A stretch of DNA of 64,000 bases from Variovorax paradoxus EPS (GCF_000184745.1 NC_014931.1:3906001-3970000), one strand, 5' to 3'; counted from the stretch's first letter, positions 35,577 to 45,210 are shown. Numbers and translations are program-made. Notes: a model not told the origin generated them from the sequence alone.

Positions 35577-36755
35577 TCAGACGCGCGCCGCGATCGGCAC
35601 GAACTTCAGGTCTTCCGGACCGGTGTAGTTGGCGCTCGGGCGGATGATCTTGTTGTCCACGCGCTGCTCGATCACATGCGCGGCCCAGCCGCTGGTGCGC
35701 GCGATCACGAAGAGGGGCGTGAACATCGCCGTGGGCACGCCCATCATGTGATAGCTCACCGCGCTGAACCAGTCCAGGTTGGGGAACATCTTCTTGACCT
35801 CCCACATCACGGTCTCCAGGCGCTCCGCGATATCGAACATCTTGGTGGACCCGGCCGCCTCGGACAGCGATTTCGCCACGCCCTTGATCACCACGTTGCG
35901 CGGATCGCTCACCGTGTACACCGGGTGGCCGAAGCCGATGACGACCTCCTTGGCCTCCACGCGGCGGCGTATGTCGGCCTCGGCTTCGTCGGGCGCGTCG
36001 TAGCGCTTCTGGATCTCGAAGGCGACCTCGTTCGCGCCGCCATGCTTGGGGCCGCGCAGCGCGCCGATGGCGCCGGCAATGGCCGAGTGCATGTCGCTGC
36101 CGGTGCCGGCGATCACGCGCGCGGTGAAGGTGCTGGCATTGAACTCGTGCTCGGCGTACAGGTTCAGCGAGGTGTGCATCGCGCGCACCCAGGCATCGGT
36201 GGGCTTCTGGCCATGCAGCAGGTGCAGGAAGTGGCCGCCGATCGAGTCGTCGTCGGTCTCCACCTCGATGCGCTTGCCCTGGCTGCTCCAGTGATACCAG
36301 TACAGCAGCATCGAGCCGAGCGAGGCCATCAGGCGGTCTGCGATGTCACGCGCGCCGGGCAGGTTGTGGTCGTCCTTCTCGGGCAGCACGCAGCCCAGCG
36401 CCGAGACGCCGGTGCGCATCACGTCCATCGGATGGGCGCCGGCGGGCAGGCTCTCCAGCGCGGCCTTCACGTTGGCCGGCAGGCCGCGCATCGCCTTCAG
36501 CCGCGTCTTGTAGGCCTTGAGTTCGGCGCGCGTGGGCAGCTTGCCGTGCACCAGCAGGTGGGCGATTTCCTCGAATTCGCAGACCTCGGCGATGTCCAGG
36601 ATGTCGTAGCCGCGGTAGTGCAGGTCGTTGCCGGTGCGGCCGACGGTGCACAGCGCCGTGTTGCCCGCGGTCACGCCCGAGAGGGCGACGGATTTCTTGG
36701 GCTTGAAACCAGCCGGGGCGGCCGTTTCGTTCGTGGCGGTGGTGGTCGTGGTCAT
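35577..36755 (-). CDS. prpC: 2-methylcitrate synthase PrpC
   Basis: A 392-residue citrate-synthase-family enzyme condensing propionyl-CoA with oxaloacetate. The catalytic set is present: His238 in GPKHGGANE, His277 in GFGHPVYT and Asp328 in [10 protein letters not shown]. The short length, lacking the N-terminal domain of hexameric GltA, fits PrpC. The ATG at 36755 overlaps the stop of the upstream thioesterase gene (ATGA). Confidence 0.95.
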   Translation of the reverse strand: MTTTTTATNETAAPAGFKPKKSVALSGVTAGNTALCTVGRTGNDLHYRGYDILDIAEVCEFEEIAHLLVHGKLPTRAELKAYKTRLKAMRGLPANVKAALESLPAGAHPMDVMRTGVSALGCVLPEKDDHNLPGARDIADRLMASLGSMLLYWYHWSSQGKRIEVETDDDSIGGHFLHLLHGQKPTDAWVRAMHTSLNLYAEHEFNASTFTARVIAGTGSDMHSAIAGAIGALRGPKHGGANEVAFEIQKRYDAPDEAEADIRRRVEAKEVVIGFGHPVYTVSDPRNVVIKGVAKSLSEAAGSTKMFDIAERLETVMWEVKKMFPNLDWFSAVSYHMMGVPTAMFTPLFVIARTSGWAAHVIEQRVDNKIIRPSANYTGPEDLKFVPIAARV

Positions 36756-37147
36756 GCGGTTTCCTTGTTCAGATAAGAGCGATCGATGCCGGTGGGGCGG
36801 CCGGCGGCGTTGACCGCCACCATCTCGAACACGCCCTTGAGGACTTCTTCCGCGGGAACGCCCGGCACGTCGGCGATGCCGGTCACGCACACGGTCATCG
36901 AGCAGCGGCCGATGCGGCTGACCCAGCCGCGCAGGATGAGTTGGTAGCCCACCGGCACCGGGGCGAGAAAGGCGACGCTGGTCACGCCGGCCATCACCAC
37001 CTCGCGCTGTGCCAGATCGCGTGCGGCCAGGAAGGCCGCCTTGCTCATCAATTGCAGGCCCTGGCCGGCGAAGAGCGTGCCGCGGTGATTGGCATGCACC
37101 GGCAGCACCAGCTCGCGGAGTTCGGTTGTTCCAACGGGTGTCGTCAT
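36752..37147 (-). CDS. YciA-like acyl-CoA thioesterase, first gene of the methylcitrate operon
   Basis: A 131-residue hot-dog thioesterase. The motif [21 protein letters not shown] is typical of the YciA/BFIT group, with Asn/His/Gly at the usual places. It probably hydrolyses short acyl-CoAs; in this operon propionyl-CoA or methylcitrate-cycle intermediates are natural candidates, perhaps as an overflow valve. The ATG at 37147 is preferred over a TTG at 37156, and has no ribosome binding site. The operon promoter region lies directly upstream. Confidence 0.88.
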   Translation of the reverse strand: MTTPVGTTELRELVLPVHANHRGTLFAGQGLQLMSKAAFLAARDLAQREVVMAGVTSVAFLAPVPVGYQLILRGWVSRIGRCSMTVCVTGIADVPGVPAEEVLKGVFEMVAVNAAGRPTGIDRSYLNKETA

Positions 37148-37149
37148 GC

Positions 37150-37240
37150 TTCGCAATCTACGCAGATTGCGCCCTTCGCATAAGGACTGAAAGGGCGAAC
37201 TCTTGCGAAGGCGATCGCGAGCTATTGCGAATGCTGCGAA
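37150..37240 (-). promoter_or_regulatory. Clustered TTCGCA/TGCGAA motifs and palindrome at the prp operon promoter
   Basis: Five exact copies of TTCGCA or its complement TGCGAA occur in 91 bases: 37150-37155, 37175-37180, 37204-37209, 37226-37231 and 37235-37240. A perfect inverted repeat CGCAATCT-ACGC-AGATTGCG covers 37152-37171, just 4 bases upstream of the first start codon. Spacing of about one helical turn between the last two copies suits cooperative regulator binding. It is probably the operator of a propionate-responsive repressor whose gene is not in the window. Confidence 0.6.
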
Positions 37241-37300
37241 TTCACGGAGCTGCTTACGCCCGGCCGCTGCCGAGCCGGGTCTTCACGGAGACGCGAAGCG

Positions 37301-37567
37301 TCAGTCGGCGTCGCCCACGTCGTCCATCGCCATCAAGCTCGCATCGTCGCCTTCTTCCCGAGGCCCCACGCCCAGGTCCTCCGACAGGCCCTTGAGCACG
37401 ACGTAACCCGCCTGCAGCGCATCGCCGTAGGTGGCGAAGCCCGTGGCGGCCTCCATCAGCGGTTCGAACTCCATCGAGTTGTCGAAGGATTCGAGGAGCA
37501 CCCAGAAATAATCCCCGGCGTCGTGTTGGTCGACGGTGAGGGCAATGGAGATGAGTTGGCCAGCCAT
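37301..37567 (-). CDS. Small acidic protein of unknown function
   Basis: An 88-residue acidic protein (ISIALTVDQHDAGDYFWVLLES, TGFATYGDALQAGYVVLKGL, EEGDDASLMAMDD). It looks like a small alpha/beta fold in which a strand-forming start is followed by a helix. No family is recognised. It has its own start about 60 bases from the convergent end of nothing else, and lies upstream of the prp operon on the same strand but separated by the operator region. Confidence 0.65.
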   Translation of the reverse strand: MAGQLISIALTVDQHDAGDYFWVLLESFDNSMEFEPLMEAATGFATYGDALQAGYVVLKGLSEDLGVGPREEGDDASLMAMDDVGDAD

Positions 37568-37750
37568 GGGCGCATGGTGGCGCGGTCAAGTGACAGTCGC
37601 GCGAAACGGCTGTGAAGGTTCTGCTGCCGCAGCGAGGCCCCGCGATCGTGATTTCGTTGGCATGCCCGCCGACGAATCGTCGCCAAAACACTACGTTCCT
37701 GCGCGTATCCAGCCTTCACGGCCGTCACCGCAATCGGCGATGCTCGGGTC

Positions 37751-38041
37751 ATGTCCACGGCACGCTCGCAACCGATTTTTCGTCCCGGCTGGCGCATCGC
37801 GGCGTCGATCTACACGGTCGCCGGCGTGGTGTGCGTGCTGGGAACCGCGGCCGTGCCGGACAGCGACGCGGGCATGCTGGTCGCCATCGCGGGCGGCCTG
37901 CCGTGGTCGCTGGGCCTGCTCACGCTCGACCTGTCGCCCGGCGTGGCGAACACCGCGCTGATGCTGCTCGCGGGCAGTTGGGCGGTCAACGCTGGGCTGC
38001 TGTGGTGGCTGGCGCTGCGGCGCGTCGGGCCGCCGCTTTAA
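37751..38041 (+). CDS. Small integral membrane protein
   Basis: A 96-residue protein with about three hydrophobic segments: WRIAASIYTVAGVVCVLGTA, AGMLVAIAGGLPWSLGLLTL and ALMLLAGSWAVNAGLLWWLAL. There are no charged catalytic-looking residues and no known family. It stands alone; about 200 bases downstream before the PLP enzyme gene carry no recognised feature. Confidence 0.65.
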   Translation: MSTARSQPIFRPGWRIAASIYTVAGVVCVLGTAAVPDSDAGMLVAIAGGLPWSLGLLTLDLSPGVANTALMLLAGSWAVNAGLLWWLALRRVGPPL

Positions 38042-38244
38042 CGCGACGCGAGCCTGCCGAAGCACATGGCAAGGCGGCCCCGGTAGCACCTTCGCCTGCG
38101 TACAGCGAAAGAAGCTGCCCCGCCGGCTGCGCATTCCGGGATGTTTCGATGCGATCATTTCGCGCGCAGGCACCCCTGCGTCGCGAGCCCCCGACTCGCC
38201 GATTGCCTGATTTCCCGAATCCGAGAACAAAGGAAGACAAAACA

Positions 38245-39387
38245 ATGCCCAGACCCCTGCACGCCAATTCGCCGCTGATCGGCGTTCCCGGCGGCCGCCA
38301 CCTGCTCGACACCCCCGCCCTGCTGATCGACCTGCCCGCCATGACCCGCAACATCGAACGCATGGCCGCCTTTGCGAAGGCGCGCGGCATCGGCCTCCGG
38401 CCGCACGTGAAGACCCACAAGTCGATCGAGATCGCGCGGCGCCAGGTGGCGGCGGGCGCCATCGGCGTGAGCTGCGTCACCGTGGGCGAGGCGGAAATCA
38501 TGGTCGACGGCGGCATCCGCAGCGTGCTGATCACCTCGCCCGCCGTCACGCCGAGCAAGATCGCGCGCCTCGTGAAACTCGCTGAGCGCGCGGCGCCCGG
38601 CGGTGTGATGGTAGTGGCCGACAACCTCACCAACGTGGCCGACCTGGCCCGGGCCGCGAGCGGGTTGCTGCATCCGCTGCCTGTGCTGGTCGACTACGGC
38701 GCCGGCTACAACCGCACCGGCGCCGCGAACGAGGCACAGGTGCTCGCGCTCGCCGCCGCCATCGCCGCCGAGCCGGGCCTGCGGCTGCGCGGCCTGCAGG
38801 CCTATGCGGGCAACCTGCAGCACATCGTGGCGCGCGAGGAGCGCGGCGCGAGGGCGGCGGCCCTGCGCGAAACCGTGGCGGGCATCGTCGCGGCGGCCCG
38901 GCGCAAGGGGTTCAACTTCGAGATCGTCACCGGTGCCGGCACCGGCACCCACGACCTCGATTCGGAGCAGAACGCCTTCACCGAACTGCAGGCCGGCTCC
39001 TATGTCTTCATGGACGCGGAATACACGCAGGTGCTGGCCGCCGGCACCGAGCCGTCGCCCTTCGAGGTGGCCCTGTTCGTGCAGACGGCCGTGGTCAGCA
39101 CCAATGCGGCGGAATGGGTCACCGTCGACGGCGGCACCAAGTGCTTCGCCACCGACGGCGGCGTGCCGCTGGTCGCGCGCGGCACCGATGCCGCGAGCCG
39201 CTACGCCTTCTTCGGCGACGAGCACGGCAAGCTGATGCCGGCGGGGCCGCGCCCCGCACTGGGCACGCGCATCGAGTTCGTGACGCCGCACTGCGATCCG
39301 ACGGTGAACCTGCACGACGTCTATCACGTGGTCGAAGGCGGGGCGCTGGTGGCGATCTGGCCGGTGGACGCGCGCGGGAAGCGATAG
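38245..39387 (+). CDS. DSD1-family PLP enzyme (D-threonine aldolase / D-serine dehydratase type)
   Basis: A 380-residue fold-type III PLP enzyme. RPHVKTHKSIEIA carries the PLP lysine (Lys56), and YGAGYNRTGA and VTGAGTGTHD follow. The C-terminal segment PHCDPTVNLHDVYHV has the His/Cys zinc-site pattern of eukaryotic-type D-serine dehydratase and metal-dependent D-threonine aldolase. Which D-hydroxy-amino acid it uses cannot be told. AAGGAAG before the ATG at 38245 supports the start. Confidence 0.9.
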   Translation: MPRPLHANSPLIGVPGGRHLLDTPALLIDLPAMTRNIERMAAFAKARGIGLRPHVKTHKSIEIARRQVAAGAIGVSCVTVGEAEIMVDGGIRSVLITSPAVTPSKIARLVKLAERAAPGGVMVVADNLTNVADLARAASGLLHPLPVLVDYGAGYNRTGAANEAQVLALAAAIAAEPGLRLRGLQAYAGNLQHIVAREERGARAAALRETVAGIVAAARRKGFNFEIVTGAGTGTHDLDSEQNAFTELQAGSYVFMDAEYTQVLAAGTEPSPFEVALFVQTAVVSTNAAEWVTVDGGTKCFATDGGVPLVARGTDAASRYAFFGDEHGKLMPAGPRPALGTRIEFVTPHCDPTVNLHDVYHVVEGGALVAIWPVDARGKR

Positions 39388-39472
39388 CCCGATGCAGGCG
39401 GTGCGCCCGGCATAAGCAAACTCGGAAAGCGCATTTCCCAAGCTACGTGGCGGCGGGCACAGTGCGGGGCCA

Positions 39473-40732
39473 ATGCCCATCCTCCAAGACACCCCGCGCG
39501 CGGCGCGCGCCAACGCGGCGCCGGCCGCGCCCTCCTCGCAGCAACTCCTCGCGCGATTTCACCCCATCTTCAACCGCATCGCCGTGCATGCGGCGCAGCG
39601 CGAAAACGATCGCGAACTGGCCCATGAGCCGGTCGCCTGGCTCAACGCCGAACGCTTCGGCGCCCTGCGCGTGCCGGTCGAATACGGCGGCATCGGAGCG
39701 TCGGTCGAGCAGCTGTACGACCTGCTCATCGAGCTCGGCGAAGCGGACTCCAACCTGCCGCAGATCCTGCGCGCGCACTTCGGCTTCATCGAGCGGCTGT
39801 TCGCGGAGATCGATCCGTCGCTGCATGGCCCGTGGATGCGGCTTGCGGCCGAAGGCGTGATCTTCGGCAACGCCACCACCGAACTCGGCGAAGGCGCGCT
39901 CGGCGCGCTGCAGACCACGCTGTCGCGCGACGGCGATGCGTGGCGCCTGGACGGCGACAAGTACTACAGCACCGGCACGCTCTACGCCGACTGGATCTCG
40001 GTCTCGGCCCAGCGCCTGAACGCCGATGGCAGCAGCGACCGGGTGATCGCGCTCGTGCCCTCCGAAGCCGAAGGCGTGGAGCGCGTGGACGATTGGCGCG
40101 GTTTCGGCCAGCGGCTGAGCGCATCGGGCACCACGCGCTTTCGCAACGTGCGGGTGAAACCCGAGAACGTGCTGCTCTACGTGCGTGACCAGCCGACGCC
40201 GCTCACGGCGCATTTCCAGCTCACGCACCTCGCCACGCTGGCGGGCATCGCACGGGCGATCGTGCGCGACGCGGTCGCCTTCGTGCAGCCGCGCAAGCGC
40301 GTCTACAGCCACGGCAGCGGCGACACGCCGCGCGAAGATCCGCTGGTGCAGCAGGTCATCGGCCAGTTGGCGAGCACCGCGTTCATCGCGGCCTCCACCG
40401 TCCAGGCAGTTGCGCGCGGGCTCGGCGAGGTCGACCGCTTCCGCCAGCGCGGCGAGCCCGTTCCCGAGAGCCTGCTGTTCGAGGTGGAACTCAACACCGC
40501 GAAGGCGCAGGCCGGCATCGTCGATGCGGTGCTGCAGGCGGGCACGCGGCTCTTCGACATCGGCGGCGCCTCGGCGCTGCAGGAAGACCGCCGGCTCGAC
40601 CGCCACTGGCGCAACGCGCGCACGTTGGCATCGCACAACCCGACGATCTACAAGGGGCGCGTGGTCGGCGACCACCTGCTCAACGGAGCAAGGCCGACGT
40701 TCTACTGGGCGGTGGGAGCGATTGCGGCCTGA
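39473..40732 (+). CDS. Acyl-CoA dehydrogenase-like flavoprotein (SfnB/DszC-type)
   Basis: A 419-residue protein of the acyl-CoA dehydrogenase fold. The motif order (RVPVEYGGIGASVEQL, ATTELGEGALG, DGDKYYSTGTLYADWISV) resembles SfnB and flavin monooxygenases of the DszC/XiaF group more than true dehydrogenases. SfnB relatives act in sulfone or sulfonate sulfur assimilation. No flavin reductase or sulfur transport gene is adjacent, so the substrate is open. Confidence 0.82.
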   Translation: MPILQDTPRAARANAAPAAPSSQQLLARFHPIFNRIAVHAAQRENDRELAHEPVAWLNAERFGALRVPVEYGGIGASVEQLYDLLIELGEADSNLPQILRAHFGFIERLFAEIDPSLHGPWMRLAAEGVIFGNATTELGEGALGALQTTLSRDGDAWRLDGDKYYSTGTLYADWISVSAQRLNADGSSDRVIALVPSEAEGVERVDDWRGFGQRLSASGTTRFRNVRVKPENVLLYVRDQPTPLTAHFQLTHLATLAGIARAIVRDAVAFVQPRKRVYSHGSGDTPREDPLVQQVIGQLASTAFIAASTVQAVARGLGEVDRFRQRGEPVPESLLFEVELNTAKAQAGIVDAVLQAGTRLFDIGGASALQEDRRLDRHWRNARTLASHNPTIYKGRVVGDHLLNGARPTFYWAVGAIAA

Positions 40733-40780
40733 GCTGGGTCAAGGCGCAAGAAGAAGGAGACAGGAGAGGGAAGCGAAGCC

Positions 40781-41095
40781 TCAGACGCGAGGCAGCGCGG
40801 CAAGGAAAGTGGAGACAACGATTGCTGCAGCGCGATCCAGCTGCAGGATGTCGGCCACATCGAAGGCGTGCGGCGCGGTGCGCCCGCTGGCGCCGAGGGG
40901 CTTGCGGATCTCGACAAGCACTTCGGCCGCGAGTTCGCGATCGCTGCGTGGCCCGCCGTCGGGGTGCATCACCCACTCATCGACTTGATCGAACGGAATG
41001 CTGCGGAAAACCCCGACGATGGGGATGTACTTGTAGCGATCCTCGCCCACCAGGATGGGCACGCTGAGGTTACAAAAGAACGTGGTGGTCGACAT
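40781..41095 (-). CDS. Hypothetical protein, 104 residues
   Basis: A 104-residue soluble protein (FFCNLSVPILVGEDRYKYIPIVGVFRS, DEWVMHPDGGPRSDRELAAEV, FDVADILQLDRAAAIVVSTFL). Mixed hydrophobic and charged composition suggests a folded alpha/beta domain. No family is recognised. An AT-rich region directly upstream is a plausible promoter, although the ATG has no clear ribosome binding site. Confidence 0.55.
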   Translation of the reverse strand: MSTTTFFCNLSVPILVGEDRYKYIPIVGVFRSIPFDQVDEWVMHPDGGPRSDRELAAEVLVEIRKPLGASGRTAPHAFDVADILQLDRAAAIVVSTFLAALPRV

Positions 41096-41382
41096 GCGGG
41101 GCCGCCGTCGCTAGGCAAAGCTGTCGATTGTTAAGGAGTGAGCGTTCAGGAGCCATCCTTCCAAGGGACTACTCCCCGGCAAGACGTGACCTTCTGCACA
41201 CAAAGTGATTCCATTTCCATCCATCCCTCCCATAAAACAACTACTTAATTCTTACACACAGATACCCGATGTGTGTTAAATGCCGATTTATTCGGCAATC
41301 AGAATGCGTAAATCGTTCGGAAAGGGAGACGCCGCGCTTTCTTTCGGAGCGCGGACGATGCAACGCAACGGAGGCTTGCGGG
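41096..41382. promoter_or_regulatory. AT-rich intergenic region with two inverted repeats
   Basis: Base composition falls well below the window average. Two inverted repeats occur: ACACACA-GATACCCGA-TGTGTGT at 41254-41276 and TGCCGA-TTTAT-TCGGCA at 41281-41297. They lie downstream of the leftward crotonase gene and upstream of the leftward 104-residue gene, so they may end one transcript and control the next. No T-run follows either stem. Confidence 0.45.
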
Positions 41383-42210
41383 TCAGGCGGGTGGATCGAA
41401 ACGCGGTGCGCGGCGCTCGATGTTGGCCTTCACGGCTTCGGCCTGGTTCGCGCTGCCGATCAGCGCCTTCTGCTCGACCGATTCCGCCATCAGCAACTCC
41501 GCGGCACTCTGCGACATGGCCGCGTTGAGCAGGCGCTTGCCGGCGCGAATCGCATCGGGACTCTTGCCCGCGATCTCGTGCGCCATCCGCAGCGCCTCGG
41601 CCAGCGGGTCGGCCGAGAGGCGCGTGGCAAAGCCGATCTGCAGCGCCTCTTCGCCCGAGAAGATGCGCCCGGTGAAGGTGAGCTCGCGCACCACGTCGTT
41701 GCGCGCCAGCTCGCGCATCAGCACCATGCCGGCCATGTCGGGCACGAGGCCCCATTTGATTTCCATCACCGACAACTTCGTGTCGGGCGCAACGATGCGC
41801 ACGTCCGCGCCCAGCGCCACCTGAAGGCCACCGCCGAAAGCCACGCCGTGCACCGCGGCGATGACCGGGACCGGCACGTCGCGCCAGACCATCGCGACGT
41901 GTTGCGCGGCATTGGAGATGTCGTGGGTGCGTTTCACCAGATCGGCCCCTGCCGCGCCCTCTCCCAGCACGCCCTCGCCGGCGCCCTGCTGCATGCGCTC
42001 GAACGAAGCCATGTCGAGCCCCGCGCAGAACGCCTTGCCGCGGCCGGAAATCACCACGGCGCGCACCGACGTGTCGCCGCGCAGGGCTTCACCGGCTTCA
42101 ATCAGCGCATCGAACATCGCGGGGTCGAGCGCGTTCATCTTGTCGGCGCGTGCCAGCTGCAGTTCCACCACGCCGTCGGGGTGGCGGGTCCATTCGATGC
42201 GATCGCTCAT
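41383..42210 (-). CDS. Enoyl-CoA hydratase/isomerase family protein
   Basis: A 275-residue crotonase-fold enzyme. Oxyanion-hole segments GRGKAFCAGLDMASF and HGVAFGGGLQVALGAD and the catalytic region MEIKWGLVPDMAG are present. The second segment has Asp-Met where many hydratases have Gly-Gly, so the chemistry may differ from a simple 2-enoyl-CoA hydratase. It is a single-gene unit, divergent from the PhoX gene. Confidence 0.9.
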   Translation of the reverse strand: MSDRIEWTRHPDGVVELQLARADKMNALDPAMFDALIEAGEALRGDTSVRAVVISGRGKAFCAGLDMASFERMQQGAGEGVLGEGAAGADLVKRTHDISNAAQHVAMVWRDVPVPVIAAVHGVAFGGGLQVALGADVRIVAPDTKLSVMEIKWGLVPDMAGMVLMRELARNDVVRELTFTGRIFSGEEALQIGFATRLSADPLAEALRMAHEIAGKSPDAIRAGKRLLNAAMSQSAAELLMAESVEQKALIGSANQAEAVKANIERRAPRFDPPA

Positions 42211-42306
42211 GCGGGTCTCCTGTGGGTTTCGTTGGGTTTTGGCCAGTATCGCCCGGCACAGTGCCTGGGCGATGATGGCGGCTGTCGCCTACCCAACACC
42301 TCTGCC

Positions 42307-44175
42307 ATGCCGCTGGACCGTCGCCATTTCCTTCTTCAATCGGGTTCGGCCGCCGCCGTGGTGGCGCTGTTCGGCCAGGGCTGCGCGGTGCCTTCCACGG
42401 CGCGCAGCAACGGCGATGCGCTCGGGTTCACCGGCGTGCCCGTGTCCCTGCGCGACACGGTCGTCGTGCCGCCCGAATACGAATGGCAGTTGCTCTACCC
42501 CTGGGGCACGCCCACCGGCATCGCGGGCCAGATGCCGGCCTTCGCGCCGGACGGTGCCAACAGCGCCGCCGACCAGGCGGTGCAGGCCGGCATGCACCAC
42601 GACGGCATGCACTTCTTCGCGCTCGACGCGCGCGGCGAGCGCGGCCTGCTCGTGATGAACCACGAGTACACCGACGAGCAACTGCTGCACGCCGACGGCG
42701 TCAAGGTGTGGACCGCAGACAAGGTGCGCAAGTCGCTCCATGCGATGGGCGTCTCGGTGATCGAAATCCGCCGCACATCCACCGGCTGGCAGCAGGTGCA
42801 GCCCTCGCCCTTCGCGCGCCGCATCCACGGCAACACGCCGATGCGCATCACCGGCCCGGCCGCGGGCACACCCTTGATGCTCACCCTCGCCAACCCGGCC
42901 GGCGATCAGGTCTTCGGCACCTTCGCCAACTGCGCGATGGGCGTCACGCCCTGGGGCACGTATCTCACCTGCGAAGAAAACTTCCACGGCTACTTCGGCG
43001 GCCCGAAGGAAGCGGCGACCGGCATGACGGACGCACAGCGCCGCTACGGCACGGTCCCGGGCACGCAGTGGGTCGAGTACTGGCGCTTCGACGAACGCTT
43101 CGACCTCAGCCGTCATCCGAACGAGCCGCACCGCTTCGGCTGGGTGGTGGAGATCGATCCGTTCGACGCCACGTCCACGCCCGTCAAGCGCACGGCCCTC
43201 GGCCGCAAGCGCCAGGAGAGCGCCACCTGCACGACGTCGAAAGACGGCCGCGTGGTGGTCTACATGGGCGACGACGCGCGCTTCGAATACATCTACAAGT
43301 TCGTGAGCCGCGAGAAGGTGCAGCCAGGCATCGACGCTGCAGCGCGCGCCGCCAACCGCCACCTGCTCGACGACGGCACGCTCTACGTCGCGCGCTACGA
43401 CGCCGGCGGACGCGGCCGGTGGCTCGAACTCACGCACGGCCGCAACGGCGTCGATGCGGCCAGTGGTTTTGCCGACCAGGCCGAGGTGCTGATCCACGCG
43501 CGCCTGGCAGGCGACATTGTCGGCGGCACGAAGATGGACCGCCCCGAGTGGATCGCCGTGCATCCGCACAGCGGCGAGGTGTACGTCACCCTCACCAACA
43601 ACAGCCAGCGCGGCGACGCCGGCAAGCCCGCGCCCGATGCCGCCAACCCGCGTGCCAACAATCTTTTCGGCGGCATCCTGCGCTGGCGCGAGGACGGCGG
43701 CGATGCGGCGAGCACCGGCTTCGCCTGGGACCACTTCGCGCTCGCCGGCGACCCTGCAGAGGCGGGCGGCGGTGCGCGGTATCCCTCGACCGATGCCGAC
43801 ATGTTCGGCAGCCCCGATGGCCTGCACTTCGACAGCGGCGGCCTGCTCTGGATCCAGACCGACATGAGCGGCCAGGTGATCGGCAAGCCTGCGTACGCCT
43901 CGCTCGGCAACAACCAGATGCTGTGCGCCGACCCGGCCACCGGCCGGATCAAGCGATTCCTGACCGGACCGAACGGCAGCGAGATCACCGGCTGCGTGGT
44001 CACATCCGACCGCCGCACGCTGTTCGTGAACATCCAGCATCCGGGCGAGGCGCGCGACGATGGCAGCACCACTCACAACAGCGCATGGCCCGACGGCACC
44101 GCGCCGGGCAGCGCGCGGCCGCGTTCGGCAACCCTGGCGATCCGGCGACGCGACGGCGGCATCGTCGGCACCTGA
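42307..44175 (+). CDS. PhoX-family alkaline phosphatase (Tat-exported)
   Basis: A 622-residue protein of the PhoX (DUF839) family, calcium/iron-dependent phosphatases of the periplasm. The N-terminus DRRHFLLQSGSAAAVVALFG is a Tat signal. Conserved features include GTYLTCEENFHGYFG, RFGWVVEIDPFD, GRKRQESAT and SPDGLHFDSGGLLWIQTD. No pho regulon neighbours or clear Pho box were seen. The ATG at 42307 opens directly into the Tat signal. Confidence 0.9.
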   Translation: MPLDRRHFLLQSGSAAAVVALFGQGCAVPSTARSNGDALGFTGVPVSLRDTVVVPPEYEWQLLYPWGTPTGIAGQMPAFAPDGANSAADQAVQAGMHHDGMHFFALDARGERGLLVMNHEYTDEQLLHADGVKVWTADKVRKSLHAMGVSVIEIRRTSTGWQQVQPSPFARRIHGNTPMRITGPAAGTPLMLTLANPAGDQVFGTFANCAMGVTPWGTYLTCEENFHGYFGGPKEAATGMTDAQRRYGTVPGTQWVEYWRFDERFDLSRHPNEPHRFGWVVEIDPFDATSTPVKRTALGRKRQESATCTTSKDGRVVVYMGDDARFEYIYKFVSREKVQPGIDAAARAANRHLLDDGTLYVARYDAGGRGRWLELTHGRNGVDAASGFADQAEVLIHARLAGDIVGGTKMDRPEWIAVHPHSGEVYVTLTNNSQRGDAGKPAPDAANPRANNLFGGILRWREDGGDAASTGFAWDHFALAGDPAEAGGGARYPSTDADMFGSPDGLHFDSGGLLWIQTDMSGQVIGKPAYASLGNNQMLCADPATGRIKRFLTGPNGSEITGCVVTSDRRTLFVNIQHPGEARDDGSTTHNSAWPDGTAPGSARPRSATLAIRRRDGGIVGT

Positions 44176-44201
44176 AGAGCAGGCAGAAGGAGACCCCACC
44201 C

Positions 44202-44600
44202 ATGAGCATCCGCATCGTTCGACTAGGTACGCCTCGGGCACCCGGCGAGGGCCTGCGTATCGGCACCGTGCGCCGTCCGCCGCGCGGCGTTCCGAAGACC
44301 GAGTTCGCTTCGCAGGATTGGTACGACGTCTGGTACCCCAACCTCGCGCCGTCCGCCGAGACGATGAAGCTGGGCCAAGAGGCGCAGGCGACGCAGGAGC
44401 CCGCGCAATGGAACGCCTTCGCGCGCAAGTACAAGTCCGAGATGGCCGAAGCCGACGCGAGCCGCAGCCTCGACCTGCTCGCCGCGCTGTCGCACAGCAC
44501 CGCACTGGCGGTCGGCTGCTATTGCGAGGACGAATCGCGCTGCCACCGCTCGCTGCTGCGCGGGTTGCTGGCCGAGCGCGGCGCGGACATCGAGGGCTGA
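44202..44600 (+). CDS. DUF488 family protein
   Basis: A 132-residue protein with the DUF488 C-terminal signature CYCEDESRCHRSLL. The N-terminal part (RIVRLGTPRAPGEGLRIGTVRRPPRGVPK) is also seen in this subgroup. Function is unknown; paired cysteines and the histidine suggest metal or nucleic-acid contact. GAAGGAGA about 8 bases before the ATG supports the start. It lies 26 bases after phoX and likely shares its transcript. Confidence 0.85.
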   Translation: MSIRIVRLGTPRAPGEGLRIGTVRRPPRGVPKTEFASQDWYDVWYPNLAPSAETMKLGQEAQATQEPAQWNAFARKYKSEMAEADASRSLDLLAALSHSTALAVGCYCEDESRCHRSLLRGLLAERGADIEG

Positions 44601-44601
44601 A

Positions 44602-45210
44602 TCACACCTGGGGCAAGGCCTGGAACGCGGGCAGGCTTTCCGCGCGTGCGGCATATGCCGTCAGCAACGGGAAATTGGCCGGCGCAATCGCTTCAGGCGT
44701 CATCAACTGCGTGAAAGACCAGGCCACGGCGGCTGAAACGCCGGCCTGCGTCATCGTCGATTCATCGGCCGGCAGCGGCATCGCAGCGACTTCTTTCTCA
44801 AGCGCCGCGTACGCCGCGACGAGCTGCCCCTGCACCCGGTCGAGCCATGGCCGATGCAGCTTCTCGGCGGGGCGCAGGTTGTGTTCGTAGACGATCTGCA
44901 CCGTCTTCTCGCAAGCGGCCAGCGCCAGCCCGGTGATGCGCAGCGCGCGCTGCCGCTGCGCCACGTCGGCAGGCGTCAGGCTGCGCCCGGCCAGCGCTTC
45001 CGCGTAGTCGATGATCAGCGTGGAGTCCATCAGCACCGTGCCGTCGTCGCACACCAGCGTGGGCGCCTTGACCACCGGGTTGATCGCGCGGAACTGCTCG
45101 AAGGTGCTGAAGACCGAGACCGGGCGGTGCTCGAACGCAAGGCCGAGCAGCCGCAGCGAGATGGCGGCGCGGCGCACATAGGGGGAATCGAGCATGCCGA
45201 CGAGTTGCAT
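44602..45210 (-). CDS. Glutathione S-transferase family protein
   Basis: A 202-residue GST. The N-terminal thioredoxin-like domain has LDSPYVRRAAISLRLLG with Ser at the catalytic position, then cis-Pro in VVKAPTLV and the DSTLIIDYAEAL glutathione contact. An all-helical C-terminal domain follows. AGGAG 8 bases upstream supports the ATG at 45210. It is divergent from an Lrp-type regulator, a common arrangement for a target gene. Its end is 1 base from the DUF488 stop. Confidence 0.9.
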   Translation of the reverse strand: MQLVGMLDSPYVRRAAISLRLLGLAFEHRPVSVFSTFEQFRAINPVVKAPTLVCDDGTVLMDSTLIIDYAEALAGRSLTPADVAQRQRALRITGLALAACEKTVQIVYEHNLRPAEKLHRPWLDRVQGQLVAAYAALEKEVAAMPLPADESTMTQAGVSAAVAWSFTQLMTPEAIAPANFPLLTAYAARAESLPAFQALPQV

